The notes below the pieces were generated by a model. The model ran no database searches, was not told the origin of the DNA, and worked only from the letters and a program-made list of their open reading frames with translations. A stretch of DNA of 64,000 nt from Xanthomonas vesicatoria ATCC 35937 (GTDB lineage: Bacteria > Pseudomonadota > Gammaproteobacteria > Xanthomonadales > Xanthomonadaceae). The translations under genes were made by a program, and so were the position numbers. Every line of letters starts with the position of its first letter. The first letter of the stretch is position 1. Location: NCBI RefSeq assembly GCF_001908725.1, contig NZ_CP018725.1:248001-312000 (forward strand), read 5' to 3'. Shown here piece by piece: positions 1 through 7,537 of the stretch.

Positions 1-1
1 C

Positions 2-1957
2 TACAGCCTGCGTCCGGGCAAGACCTACTACTGCAGCGAGGCGGAGGCCGCCGCGGCCGGCCTGCCGCCGGGCGGCTGGGGCTCGGACGACTGCACGGTG
101 CCCACGCCGCAGATCACCGGCAGCTACAACATCGAAAAATCGCAGTCGCAGACGGTGGACCTGGGCGGCGAATGGCGTGGCGATCAGGTGGACGTGGCGT
201 TCAAGGCCGGCCGCACCTGGGCCAAGGGCGGGCCGGAGCTGCAGTTTTCCCTGCCGATCAAGCCGCGCCTGCAGAACGCCGACGGCAGCTGGACCAACGG
301 CAACTTCGCCAGCGCCTGGGACCTGACCGGCACGCCGTCCATGACGTTCTCGCCGGAGCTGATGCAAAACCTGCGCGACGGCATCCTGCAGGTCGACCTC
401 GGCTCGACCGGCTCGTCGTGGACCCGCAACACCAATCAGCAGCAGTACGCACAGATCGATACCACCTGGCATTTCGACGGCGAGGTCTTCGACTCGCTGC
501 AGTTCGGCATCAAACGGCGCGACGGCGGCATCCACCGCAGTACCGGCAACAACTACTGGGTGTGCCCGGGCACCGATCCAAGCGACTACGACAACCGTTA
601 CTGGAACGGGCGCTGCAATGCCATTGCCACGCAGTTCTCGCCGGGCCTGCTGTTCGCGCAGGACAACCTGGCCGGTGGCGTCAACGCCAGCGCGTTCCCG
701 GCGATCAACTTCCCGGGCTACATCGGCTACTTGAACCAAACCTACGGCGCGATGCAGACCCGCAGCGAAGACAACTTCGTCTACAACGTCGACGAAGAGA
801 TCTATTCCAGCTACCTGCAGCTCAACTTCCACACCGAGCGGTTGCGCGGCAACGTCGGCGTGCGGGTGGCGCGCACCGGCCAGCGTGCCGAGTCCACCGA
901 CAAGGTGACCGCCTACAACGACTACTTCTTCGACGGCGCCGACGGCAATCCGCTGGCCTGCCAGCAGGGCGCCGCCACGCCCGGCGGCGCGCCGGCCGAT
1001 ACCTATTGCGGCACAGAAGGCTACTGGCGTTTGGCCGACAGCGTGCAACGCACCGAGTCGTTCGTGGTGAGCGGGCTGGACCGCAACTACACCGACGTGC
1101 TGCCGAGTTTCAACCTGGCCTACGACCTGACCGAAAACCTGTTGCTGCGCGCGGCAGCGTCGAAAGTAATCGCACGTCCCAGCTACAACGACATCGCCGC
1201 GCCTGGCAGCCTGGAGTTTTACAGCCCCGAGTACGTGGCCGACCGGCGCCTGACCGGCGGTGCCAGCGAGCAGGGCTGGTACGGCTCCGGCAGCAACAAG
1301 AACCTGGAGCCGTACAAGGCCAACCAGTTCGACCTGGGGCTGGAATGGTATTTCCTGCCGGGTTCGGTGGCGGGTGTGGGGCTGTTCCGCAAGAACGTGG
1401 AGAACTTCGCGGTCGACGTGATCAGCGACGTCAACATGATGGTCGACGGGCAACCGGTCACCGTGCAGAACTACAGCACCCAGGCCGGCGGCCAGGACGC
1501 GGTCTCGCAGGGTGTGGAGCTGTACGCGCAGCACACGCTGCCGTTCGGACTTGGTGTGCAGTTCAACTACACCTACAACGACGCCAGCAAGGCGGCGGTG
1601 CGGCTGGAAGACGGTACCGAGGCCGGCAAGACCTCCATGCCGGGCAGCGCCAAAAACCAGACCAACCTCACCGTCTTCTACGAAGCCGACAGCCTGCTGC
1701 TGCGCGCCTCGTACAACCGCCGCGGTGAGCTGGTGCAAGGCCTGGTCAACGGGCTGAACGTCTTTGAGGAGCCGTACTACCAGATCGATGTCAATGCGGC
1801 CTACAACATCACCCCGGCGCTCAGCCTCACCGCCTCGGTGCTGAACCTGACCAAGCAGGAGTCCCGCTCGCACCTGGGCGAGGACACCCGCGCCCGCTTC
1901 TATACCGGCGGCTACACGGGCCGGCTGGCGTACCTGGGGCTGACCTACAAGTTCTAG
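2..1957 (+). CDS. TonB-dependent receptor, 3' part
   Basis: Outer-membrane beta-barrel receptor for TonB-dependent uptake of a siderophore, carbohydrate or other ligand. The frame is open from base 2, so the signal peptide, TonB box and plug lie outside the window. What is seen is a long run of alternating aromatic/hydrophobic strands, a DVLPSFNLAYDLTENLLLRA segment typical of the barrel of large Xanthomonas receptors, and a C-terminus ending in aromatic Phe (LGLTYKF), the usual barrel-assembly signal. A GTG at base 98 opens an internal frame but is not the real start. A hairpin follows the stop. The substrate cannot be told from the sequence. The family call is firm. Confidence 0.9.
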   Translation, partial: YSLRPGKTYYCSEAEAAAAGLPPGGWGSDDCTVPTPQITGSYNIEKSQSQTVDLGGEWRGDQVDVAFKAGRTWAKGGPELQFSLPIKPRLQNADGSWTNGNFASAWDLTGTPSMTFSPELMQNLRDGILQVDLGSTGSSWTRNTNQQQYAQIDTTWHFDGEVFDSLQFGIKRRDGGIHRSTGNNYWVCPGTDPSDYDNRYWNGRCNAIATQFSPGLLFAQDNLAGGVNASAFPAINFPGYIGYLNQTYGAMQTRSEDNFVYNVDEEIYSSYLQLNFHTERLRGNVGVRVARTGQRAESTDKVTAYNDYFFDGADGNPLACQQGAATPGGAPADTYCGTEGYWRLADSVQRTESFVVSGLDRNYTDVLPSFNLAYDLTENLLLRAAASKVIARPSYNDIAAPGSLEFYSPEYVADRRLTGGASEQGWYGSGSNKNLEPYKANQFDLGLEWYFLPGSVAGVGLFRKNVENFAVDVISDVNMMVDGQPVTVQNYSTQAGGQDAVSQGVELYAQHTLPFGLGVQFNYTYNDASKAAVRLEDGTEAGKTSMPGSAKNQTNLTVFYEADSLLLRASYNRRGELVQGLVNGLNVFEEPYYQIDVNAAYNITPALSLTASVLNLTKQESRSHLGEDTRARFYTGGYTGRLAYLGLTYKF

Positions 1958-1970
1958 GCGCCAACGTTTA

Positions 1971-2003
1971 GCGCCCATGCCTGCCGCGTGGCGGTATGGG
2001 CGC
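1971..2003 (+). terminator. Hairpin after TonB receptor gene
   Basis: Perfect 8-bp stem GCGCCCAT / ATGGGCGC (1971-1978 and 1996-2003) with a 17-nt loop, starting 14 bases after the receptor stop codon. No clear T-run follows, so it may be an imperfect intrinsic terminator or simply a 3'-end-stabilising hairpin. Confidence 0.5.
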
Positions 2004-2012
2004 GACAGTAAA

Positions 2013-2036
2013 GAAGTGAACCTGGAACCGTTATTT
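2013..2036 (-). repeat. 24-bp inverted repeat, left copy
   Basis: The reverse complement of these 24 bases is identical to 10215-10238. The two copies face each other and bracket the 8.2-kb accessory block with the effector, SymE, IS and X-T4SS genes. The copies are the same except outside the 24 bases, where similarity stops abruptly. They could be recombination boundaries or dispersed short repeats. Confidence 0.75.
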
Positions 2037-2226
2037 GCAAGCGTTCCAGCTTGCGTGAGACCGGTTCCATCGGCCAGCGTCTGACCAACGCCTCGCGGCC
2101 GACGCGCAGTGTTGAGTAGAGCTTGGGGTCCAGCCGACATCCGTGTAAAAATGACTTGCAAAATCCAATTTTTCTCGTAAAAACATGACGTTGCCAGATA
2201 AAAGGCTTCCACCGGCTCCACTACCT

Positions 2227-2317
2227 GAGGGTCGGCAGGATTCATGTAAAAAGCTACCCCAAAGTGAGCTAACTTGCTGTCAGACAAGAACTTTTTCACA
2301 GATTCTTGCCGACCCTC
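2227..2317. repeat. Miniature inverted-repeat remnant
   Basis: Outer 11 bp are perfect inverted repeats, GAGGGTCGGCA at 2227-2237 against TGCCGACCCTC at 2307-2317. With a few mismatches the similarity continues inward about 27 bp (both sides then read roughly TGTNAAAAAG on their own strand). Only about 35 bp separate the two ends. This looks like an internally deleted insertion sequence or MITE lying 20 bp downstream of the effector gene. The rest of 2037-2337 holds no gene I can support. Confidence 0.5.
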
Positions 2318-2337
2318 TATCGCCGATGGTCAAATTG

Positions 2338-4797
2338 CTAGAACTTTTTCCACCACTTGCTTTTCTTTTTCTTCTGTTCGATGGGCCGTTCGGGAGCTTG
2401 CCTGACGCTGCTTTCTGCTGGAGCTTGCTCCGCTTGGGCAAGACGATCCCTGATGAGGCCGCGGTCTGGTTCGATATCACGCAGGTCTCTGCCGCCCGCG
2501 TAGTCGAAGGTGCCGTCGATCACCCTGTGAGCCAGCGTCTCTATTCCGGTCAGCACATGATCGCCGCAGGAATAACCGTCCGGCTGTATCGCGGTGGGCA
2601 TTTCCTGAGTTTGCTCATGATCAAGGCCAAGGTGGTAGGCCGCCATGTCGGCAAGGTAGCGTTGCTGGGGCTGCGTCTGTGCCATGGAATCGTAGTAGTA
2701 GGCTGCAACGGCGTCCTCGTTACGACGGTCGACGACGAGCAATGACCAGTGCGCGTTGGGCTGATTGATCGGCAGGAACACGATAGGTGGGGCTTCGTCT
2801 CCGACAAGAAGGCGCCGTGCGCGGGACTGCTGGTCTGGATCTGTGGAACTCAGCATGGCCACTACCTGTGAGTCGGCAAAGTGGAGTAAATGGGCATTGG
2901 GCTGTCCTCTCAATCGACGAGCGAGGTCGTCGGTGTAGGCGCGCAGATGTCCATCTTGCAGCCACGAAGTGGCCGTCACTGGAGGAAGCTCGGGGTCTGG
3001 GACGTCCTGGGGCGACGGCAGATTGTCCACATCGATCCTCTCGGGACTCATGGCCGAGTGCCCCACGGGAGTCTGCGTGCTGTAGTCCCAAAGCTCCTCT
3101 TCTTCCTGGGGGGTGTTGAGGTCGAATTCGCGATAACCATAGTTCTGCCTATAGTCCAAGGACTCGAGATCATCGAAGGTGGAACTCGATGCTTCGGGCT
3201 GGGCTGGCCATGCAGGATAGGAAGAACCCGCCGAAGTATCGGGATGCCATTCACCTGATGCGTTCTGCGGCCAACCGCCATAGGGGGTGGGCGGCAACTG
3301 CCAACCACCAGAGGGGGTGGGCGGCAATAGGGGCGAATAGGAAGAATCCGCCGGAGTATCGGGATGCCACTCACCTGATGCGTTCTGCGGCCAACCGCCA
3401 TGGGGGGTGGGTGGCAACTGCCAACCACCAGAGGGGGTGGGCGGCAATAGGGACGAATAGGAAGAATCCGCCGGAGTATCGGGATGCCACTCACCTGATG
3501 CGTTCTGCGGCCAACCGCCATAGGGGGTGGGCGGCAACTGCCAACCACCAGAGGGGGTGGGCGGCAATAGGGACGAATAGGAAGAATCAGCCGGAGCATC
3601 GGGATGCCACGTTTCTTCTGGCCGATGGAAGGCCTGAGTGGGACTGTATGGAGGCAGGTCCGGTTGTTGATAACGAAGTCTGAAATTGGCGCGAATTGCC
3701 GCCTGGATGCCTTCGGATGCTCCTGAAATCACGGCTTCACCCAGAGGAGTCAGTTCGCCGGTTTCCTGGTCGACCATTTCTTCCAGCCTTGCTTGTGATA
3801 AATATCCGCTTCTTGCGTCTTCGATACTGTACGCTCTATTGCTGAATTTTCTTGAAATTTCAAGGAGCAAATCTGGGTCTTGATGGAGGGTCCGGAATAC
3901 GCCTTTTAGAGGCTTGCTTTGAGCGGCCAAGGTCAGTTTGCGCCTCTCGCTTGCTAGAACAAATCTTTTCTTCTGATCTGGGGTGATGTATGGAAGGATG
4001 TTACGTAGCGTCTTGCCAAATGAGCCATCACCATGCAAGTAATTAGAGAATGCCACAGCCGGTGGCACTTTCCCTAATGCTTCATATATTGGTAGATATT
4101 CTATAATTTCGTTGATCTTGCGTTGGGCCACGTCTGTGGCTTCAGCTTTGGCTTTGGCCGTGGTTTCGGCTTCGGCTTTGGCTTTGGCCGTGGTTTTGGC
4201 CGTGGTTTTGGCTTTGGCCGTGGTTTTGGCTTTGGCCTTGGTTTCGGCTTTGGCTTTGTCTTTGGCTTGGGCAATGCGATCCAAGGCCCATTGGCTCAGC
4301 ACAATGTTTCGACTGCACTGCGTCTCCAGTCGGCTCAGCGCAATTTCTCGATATTCAGCATCCGCAGAATGCTCAATTCGTCTTATTATTTGATGTATGA
4401 CTTGGTCGCGTTGACCTTCATTCAATTCCTGAAGCATCTGCCTGCCACTTACATGTGACAGGCCACTGTCTGCCAAAAAGCGAGAAAAACCTGTAAATCT
4501 TCTTTGTAGCGCGCGCATGTCTTTGTTATCGCCATAGGCGCCGATTAGTTCTAATATTTCTGAGTAATCCGTATGGGTTTCGGAGGTCGACGCGGCTGCC
4601 CGCATCCGATGGACTGAGGCATCGGCATGCACTTGCGTGGAATTTCTTCGCGGGAGGGATTCAAGCAGCGGATGCATGTTATAACCCGCGCCGTGGTTTT
4701 CGCTGTGTTCTTCAGGGGGCGGAGAATTGCGGTGATCATCCGCCGCTTCCGTCATTTCGCGATATTTTTTATAGTCAAAATTAAATAGTGCGTCCAT
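2338..4797 (-). CDS. xopD: XopD-like type III effector, SUMO protease
   Basis: Predicted type III effector of 819 aa that would act in the plant nucleus to remove SUMO. The C-terminal C48 (Ulp1) protease domain (about 640-770) has all catalytic residues: H683 in NAHWSLLVVD, D703 in YYYDSMAQ, Q738 and C744 in QPDGYSCGDH. Upstream is a FDLNTP motif (558-563), close to the EAR repressor motif reported in XopD. Residues about 395-522 hold just over three 40-aa Pro/Trp/Gly-rich repeats (120-bp DNA repeats, 3231-3612). Residues about 179-222 are a Lys/Ala/Thr-rich minisatellite. The tail is lysine-rich (KKKKSKWWKKF). Base composition is poorer in GC than the flanks, suggesting transfer. The ATG at 4797 lies about 25 nt after the start site predicted from the hrp-type promoter. 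Repeat number and tail distinguish it from the described XopD, so this may be a variant family member. Confidence 0.85.
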   Translation of the reverse strand: MDALFNFDYKKYREMTEAADDHRNSPPPEEHSENHGAGYNMHPLLESLPRRNSTQVHADASVHRMRAAASTSETHTDYSEILELIGAYGDNKDMRALQRRFTGFSRFLADSGLSHVSGRQMLQELNEGQRDQVIHQIIRRIEHSADAEYREIALSRLETQCSRNIVLSQWALDRIAQAKDKAKAETKAKAKTTAKAKTTAKTTAKAKAEAETTAKAKAEATDVAQRKINEIIEYLPIYEALGKVPPAVAFSNYLHGDGSFGKTLRNILPYITPDQKKRFVLASERRKLTLAAQSKPLKGVFRTLHQDPDLLLEISRKFSNRAYSIEDARSGYLSQARLEEMVDQETGELTPLGEAVISGASEGIQAAIRANFRLRYQQPDLPPYSPTQAFHRPEETWHPDAPADSSYSSLLPPTPSGGWQLPPTPYGGWPQNASGEWHPDTPADSSYSSLLPPTPSGGWQLPPTPHGGWPQNASGEWHPDTPADSSYSPLLPPTPSGGWQLPPTPYGGWPQNASGEWHPDTSAGSSYPAWPAQPEASSSTFDDLESLDYRQNYGYREFDLNTPQEEEELWDYSTQTPVGHSAMSPERIDVDNLPSPQDVPDPELPPVTATSWLQDGHLRAYTDDLARRLRGQPNAHLLHFADSQVVAMLSSTDPDQQSRARRLLVGDEAPPIVFLPINQPNAHWSLLVVDRRNEDAVAAYYYDSMAQTQPQQRYLADMAAYHLGLDHEQTQEMPTAIQPDGYSCGDHVLTGIETLAHRVIDGTFDYAGGRDLRDIEPDRGLIRDRLAQAEQAPAESSVRQAPERPIEQKKKKSKWWKKF

Positions 4798-4827
4798 TAT
4801 TTAAAGTGAAAAGTCCGGTGGGGATTG

Positions 4828-4891
4828 ATACTATTGAACATTCCCGATGTAATTAAATCGCTAAAAGCGAATAGTTTTTCTCGGCAGCGAT
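4828..4891 (-). promoter_or_regulatory. Imperfect PIP box and -10 for xopD-like gene
   Basis: On the minus strand the sequence reads ATCGC (4891-4887), exactly 15 nt, then TTCGC (4871-4867). The plant-inducible promoter consensus bound by HrpX is TTCGC-N15-TTCGC, so there is one mismatch. A TAGTAT box fitting YANNNT occurs 33 nt further down (4833-4828), the spacing usual for HrpX-regulated promoters. Predicted transcription starts about 25 nt before the ATG. Confidence 0.75.
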
Positions 4892-4928
4892 CTTCCCGTG
4901 TCGCGGTCTGGCGTGAATCGCTGGCTGA

Positions 4929-5417
4929 TCACCCGCCTGCCGGCATTGCACCGGCTGCGATGGCGCTTTCGGGTTCTCCAACGGGGCGCGGTGGCAGCTG
5001 CTGCGCCAGAAGTTGTTCCAGCGTGCTCAGGCGCACCTTGGCCCGCAAGGTGTCCGCCTCGGCGCGTTTCCGGCGCTGACGCTCTTCGACCAACTCGGTC
5101 CGCGCCACAGCCAGTTCGGCGCGCACGCCTTCCAGCGAGTGGACATCTTGGGTCCAGCGCGCCTGCAGGGCTTGGTGCTTGGCGGCCGTCAGGCGCAGCG
5201 CGTCGTGCTCGTGTTGCTGGGCATCCGCCCGCTGGCGTGCCTGCGCCAGTTCACGCTCCAGGCGGGTCTGGCGTTCCAGCCACTGGCCGTTCTCCCGGTT
5301 GAGCTGCATCAGGTCGTGGTTCTTGGCGGTCAGCGCCTCGTTGGCCTGCCGCAGGGCGACCTGCAACTCCTGCACTTGGTGCGCGTGCCGACGCGACCGT
5401 GATTGGGTCAGGTGCAC
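4929..5417 (-). pseudogene. Coiled-coil protein remnant (KfrA-like)
   Basis: 162 residues almost entirely of alpha-helical coiled coil (many Gln, Glu, Arg, Ala; for example QVQELQVALRQANEAL and LERELAQARQRADAQ), ending AAGAMPAGG. This resembles the C-terminal half of KfrA-type plasmid/ICE DNA-binding coiled-coil proteins, but no N-terminal DNA-binding domain is present. Just upstream, another minus-strand frame (from 5529) encodes a plausible continuation, ending near QAERRRLIS, which points to a frameshift around 5410 in a 5'-truncated gene. Function, if any, is unknown; it reads as debris from a mobile element. Confidence 0.5.
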
Positions 5418-5568
5418 TTATCAGGCGACGGCGCTCGGCTTGCGTGTCCGTATGGAACTGCGCTAGCGGCGCGCACATCCGCGCGAGGCGCGCCAGCGTG
5501 TATTGACACGCCAGACCGCGTACTTGCAATCTAGGCCCAAGGAGCGTCGAAACTCCTCACGTAGCGGT

Positions 5569-5760
5569 ACCCACCTCCGTCAAACCGGTGGGTTTTTTGT
5601 GCCTGCATCCTGCAGGTACAAGCCGATGCAATGCCTGCGTCGGGAGGGCGGCTAATACAACACCCGCAAGGGGAATATGCCCGCCGGCTACGTGCGGTTT
5701 CGAACCTCCCGACATCCCGTCGCCGTTGGCGGCGGTTCTTGGGTTGTTCCAGGAGGGCGT
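5569..5760 (+). ncRNA. Structured leader with early terminator
   Basis: A terminator-like hairpin, ACCCACC (5569-5575) / GGTGGGT (5587-5593) followed by a T-run, sits about 170 nt upstream of the small operon. A second long-range stem follows: GTCGGGAGG (5639-5647) pairs with CCTCCCGAC (5705-5713), enclosing GC-rich smaller helices. The arrangement recalls the leader found ahead of phage P4-type ash/Icd-like genes, where early termination and short RNAs control expression. This is inference from layout; a short RNA or attenuator is likely. Confidence 0.45.
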
Positions 5761-5764
5761 TGCC

Positions 5765-6034
5765 ATGTCTACCGCACTATCCATACCGGCATCTATGCCG
5801 GTTGATCTGTTGCCAGCCTCTGCTCACCGCCTGCGGTGGGATATGGGCGATGTGCTGCGCAGGCTCGACGCAAGCACAGCTTTTGAGGAGGCGAGAGACC
5901 ATACCGCGCATCCGCTGAGTCGCCAGCCCGGTGTATTGCCGCACACCTCGCGCCGCCTGTCGGCACGCAGGGCTGTGCCATTGCAGCAGTACGTCGCTGC
6001 AACCATCACCCGCTATCACCCGGAGGCGCCATGA
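5765..6034 (+). CDS. Small protein coupled to SymE
   Basis: 89-aa basic protein of unknown function. The ATG at 5765 is preceded by a strong AGGAGG at 5751-5756, so the upstream in-frame codons belong to the leader. The stop overlaps the start of the next gene as ATGA (6031-6034), so the two are translationally coupled. Residues about 15-40 (LLPASAHRLRWDMGDVLRRL) look helical and amphipathic; there is no signal peptide or membrane segment. By position it could be an antitoxin or accessory factor for the SymE-like protein, but I recognise no domain. Confidence 0.6.
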   Translation: MSTALSIPASMPVDLLPASAHRLRWDMGDVLRRLDASTAFEEARDHTAHPLSRQPGVLPHTSRRLSARRAVPLQQYVAATITRYHPEAP

Positions 6035-6447
6035 CACGCCGCCGCCCACCCAAGGCATCTACCAGCGCACGGCCCACCCGCGCGCGTACACGCCCCGCGC
6101 CACCCAAGCGGGTGCAGTGGGTCGTGGTGGAACCCGACCGCACCAAGCTGCCACCGATGCTGCCGCCCGACCCGGACGCCTCGCCGCAAGGCCCCGGCAC
6201 GCTACGCGCACCCCGCCGCGCCCGCCGCCCGCGCCAATGCACCGTCAGCTACACCCATTACCCCGGCGCCCACGACCACGGCGGCGACCAGCACGTGCCC
6301 CACGTCCGCCTCAGCGGCCTATGGCTGGAACAACTGGGCTTTGCCATCGGCACCAAGCTGCGCATCACCGCCAGCGAAGGGCAGCTGCTGATGGAGGTGT
6401 TGCCGCCGGTAGAGGTGCCGGTCAAGCCGCGCAGCGTGCGGCGATGA
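6031..6447 (+). CDS. symE: SymE family toxin-like protein
   Basis: 138 aa. The C-terminal half (about 70-128) carries the SymE fold: TVSYTHYPG, then VPHVRLSGLWLEQLGFAIG, KLRITASEGQLLMEV, matching the AbrB-like swapped-hairpin family whose E. coli member is an SOS-induced, RNA-affecting toxin repressed by an antisense RNA. The N-terminal 65 residues are Pro/Arg-rich and disordered, as is common in Xanthomonas versions. The start overlaps the preceding small gene by 4 nt. The structured leader upstream may do the job of the E. coli antisense RNA. The family call is good; toxicity is not shown. Confidence 0.75.
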   Translation: MTRRRPPKASTSARPTRARTRPAPPKRVQWVVVEPDRTKLPPMLPPDPDASPQGPGTLRAPRRARRPRQCTVSYTHYPGAHDHGGDQHVPHVRLSGLWLEQLGFAIGTKLRITASEGQLLMEVLPPVEVPVKPRSVRR

Positions 6448-6533
6448 TGCGGCGGCTGCCAGACCCCTTGCGATTGACCTCGGTGCCGGATGCCACTAGC
6501 GTCCCAGCCACACCAGCGCACAACGGACGCTTC

Positions 6534-7151
6534 ATGATCGCGCGCCCTCTCTACGCCTTGCTCGCCACCCTCGCTCTGGGCGCGTGCGCCCACACGGCGG
6601 CCACCCCAGCCCCGGCAACCTTCACGGAGACATCTGCCACGCGTTCATACAACCCTGACGCTGTGCCGCCTGGTAAGCCCACTGCGGAGAATTTGCTTGG
6701 ACAGCTGCTTGCCTTGATCGAGGGCAGCCAGACCATCTACGACTTCACTCCCGAGCGTCTGAATTCGGCGATGGGGCAGGCGGTTCAGTTCGTGGAAGAC
6801 GATGAACGCCGATACCGCGCTTTTGGCCCGCTCACCAAAGAGTGGAGTTACGGCTTTGGTGTCGATGAAACCAAGCTCGATGGACGCTGGTTCGAATTTC
6901 GTTTTGATCGCAATGTGGCTGGCGCATCGCCCCCGATGACCGAGATCTGCGGCCTGGACTTCGACCGCTTCACCCAGCACCTGGAACAAATTGGATTCAC
7001 GCGCGAGCGCAACATCGTCGAGGACGGCCGCTGGATGAGTGACTTCTTCAGGCGCCCAGGCATGCGTGTAGAGGTCTTCCCACGAGGCGAGGCCGCGCAC
7101 CCGCAAGAGTTGGTGGCGCACAAATGCGTCGAATGGGTCTACATCCGATAA
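6534..7151 (+). CDS. Hypothetical lipoprotein
   Basis: 205 aa. The ATG at 6534 begins a typical lipoprotein signal peptide (MIARPLYALLATLALGAC; lipobox LGAC, lipidated Cys18). Upstream in-frame codons run through the symE region in another frame and are not part of the gene. The mature part has a Thr/Pro/Ala linker followed by a globular domain with TEICGLDFDRF and a C-terminal HKCVEWVYIR; two cysteines might form a disulfide. It is expected to be membrane-anchored facing the periplasm. No family recognised. The IS element starts 37 bp after its stop. Confidence 0.75.
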   Translation: MIARPLYALLATLALGACAHTAATPAPATFTETSATRSYNPDAVPPGKPTAENLLGQLLALIEGSQTIYDFTPERLNSAMGQAVQFVEDDERRYRAFGPLTKEWSYGFGVDETKLDGRWFEFRFDRNVAGASPPMTEICGLDFDRFTQHLEQIGFTRERNIVEDGRWMSDFFRRPGMRVEVFPRGEAAHPQELVAHKCVEWVYIR

Positions 7152-7270
7152 GCTGAGGTAGCGGACATGTCACTCAGCCCTGGAGTTGTGACCCACCCCC
7201 GAAAAACCGTGCCAACGTAAAGTAGAGACTTCGCCCCGCATGGGCCCCGTGGATCACGAGGAATCAGGCG

Positions 7271-7537
7271 ATGAAGAAGTCGCGTTTTACCGAAGAGCAG
7301 ATCGCGTACGCGCTCAAGCAGGTCGAGCTGGGGATGGCGGTTGGCGAGGTGTGCCGCAAGATGGGCATCGCCGAGGCGACGTTCTATGTGTGGCGCAAGA
7401 AATACGGTGGGCTTGGCCCCTCCGAACTGAAGCGCCTGCGCGTGCTGGAAGAGGAAAACCGCAAGCTCAAGCAGCTGGTTGCCGACCTGAGCCTGGACAT
7501 GGCGATGCTCCAGGAGGTGGTCACAAAAAAACTCTAA
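7271..7537 (+). CDS. IS3-family OrfA
   Basis: 88-aa transposase DNA-binding subunit. It has the N-terminal helix-turn-helix of IS3 OrfA (FTEEQIAYALKQVELG, then VCRKMGIAEATFYVWRKKYG) and a C-terminal leucine-zipper-like helix (LEEENRKLKQLVADL). The last codons contain an A7 run (7525-7531), the site where ribosomes would slip -1 to make the OrfAB fusion. It would bind the terminal repeats at 7189 and 8428. Confidence 0.92.
   Translation: MKKSRFTEEQIAYALKQVELGMAVGEVCRKMGIAEATFYVWRKKYGGLGPSELKRLRVLEEENRKLKQLVADLSLDMAMLQEVVTKKL

Noticed and set aside
3231..3612. CRISPR-like direct repeats
   Set aside because: The 120-bp units are contiguous and in frame within a coding gene; there are no unique spacers and no cas genes.
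3189..3683. Plus-strand frame with repeated MRSAANRH units
   Set aside because: It is the antisense reading of the 120-bp effector repeats.
4123..4458. Gly/Phe-rich plus-strand frame opposite the effector
   Set aside because: It is the mirror of the Lys/Ala/Thr minisatellite; repetitive and without start signals.
5931..6533. N-terminal 201-codon extension of the lipoprotein frame
   Set aside because: It overlaps symE in another frame, is Pro/Arg-rich without structure, and the lipoprotein signal begins at 6534.
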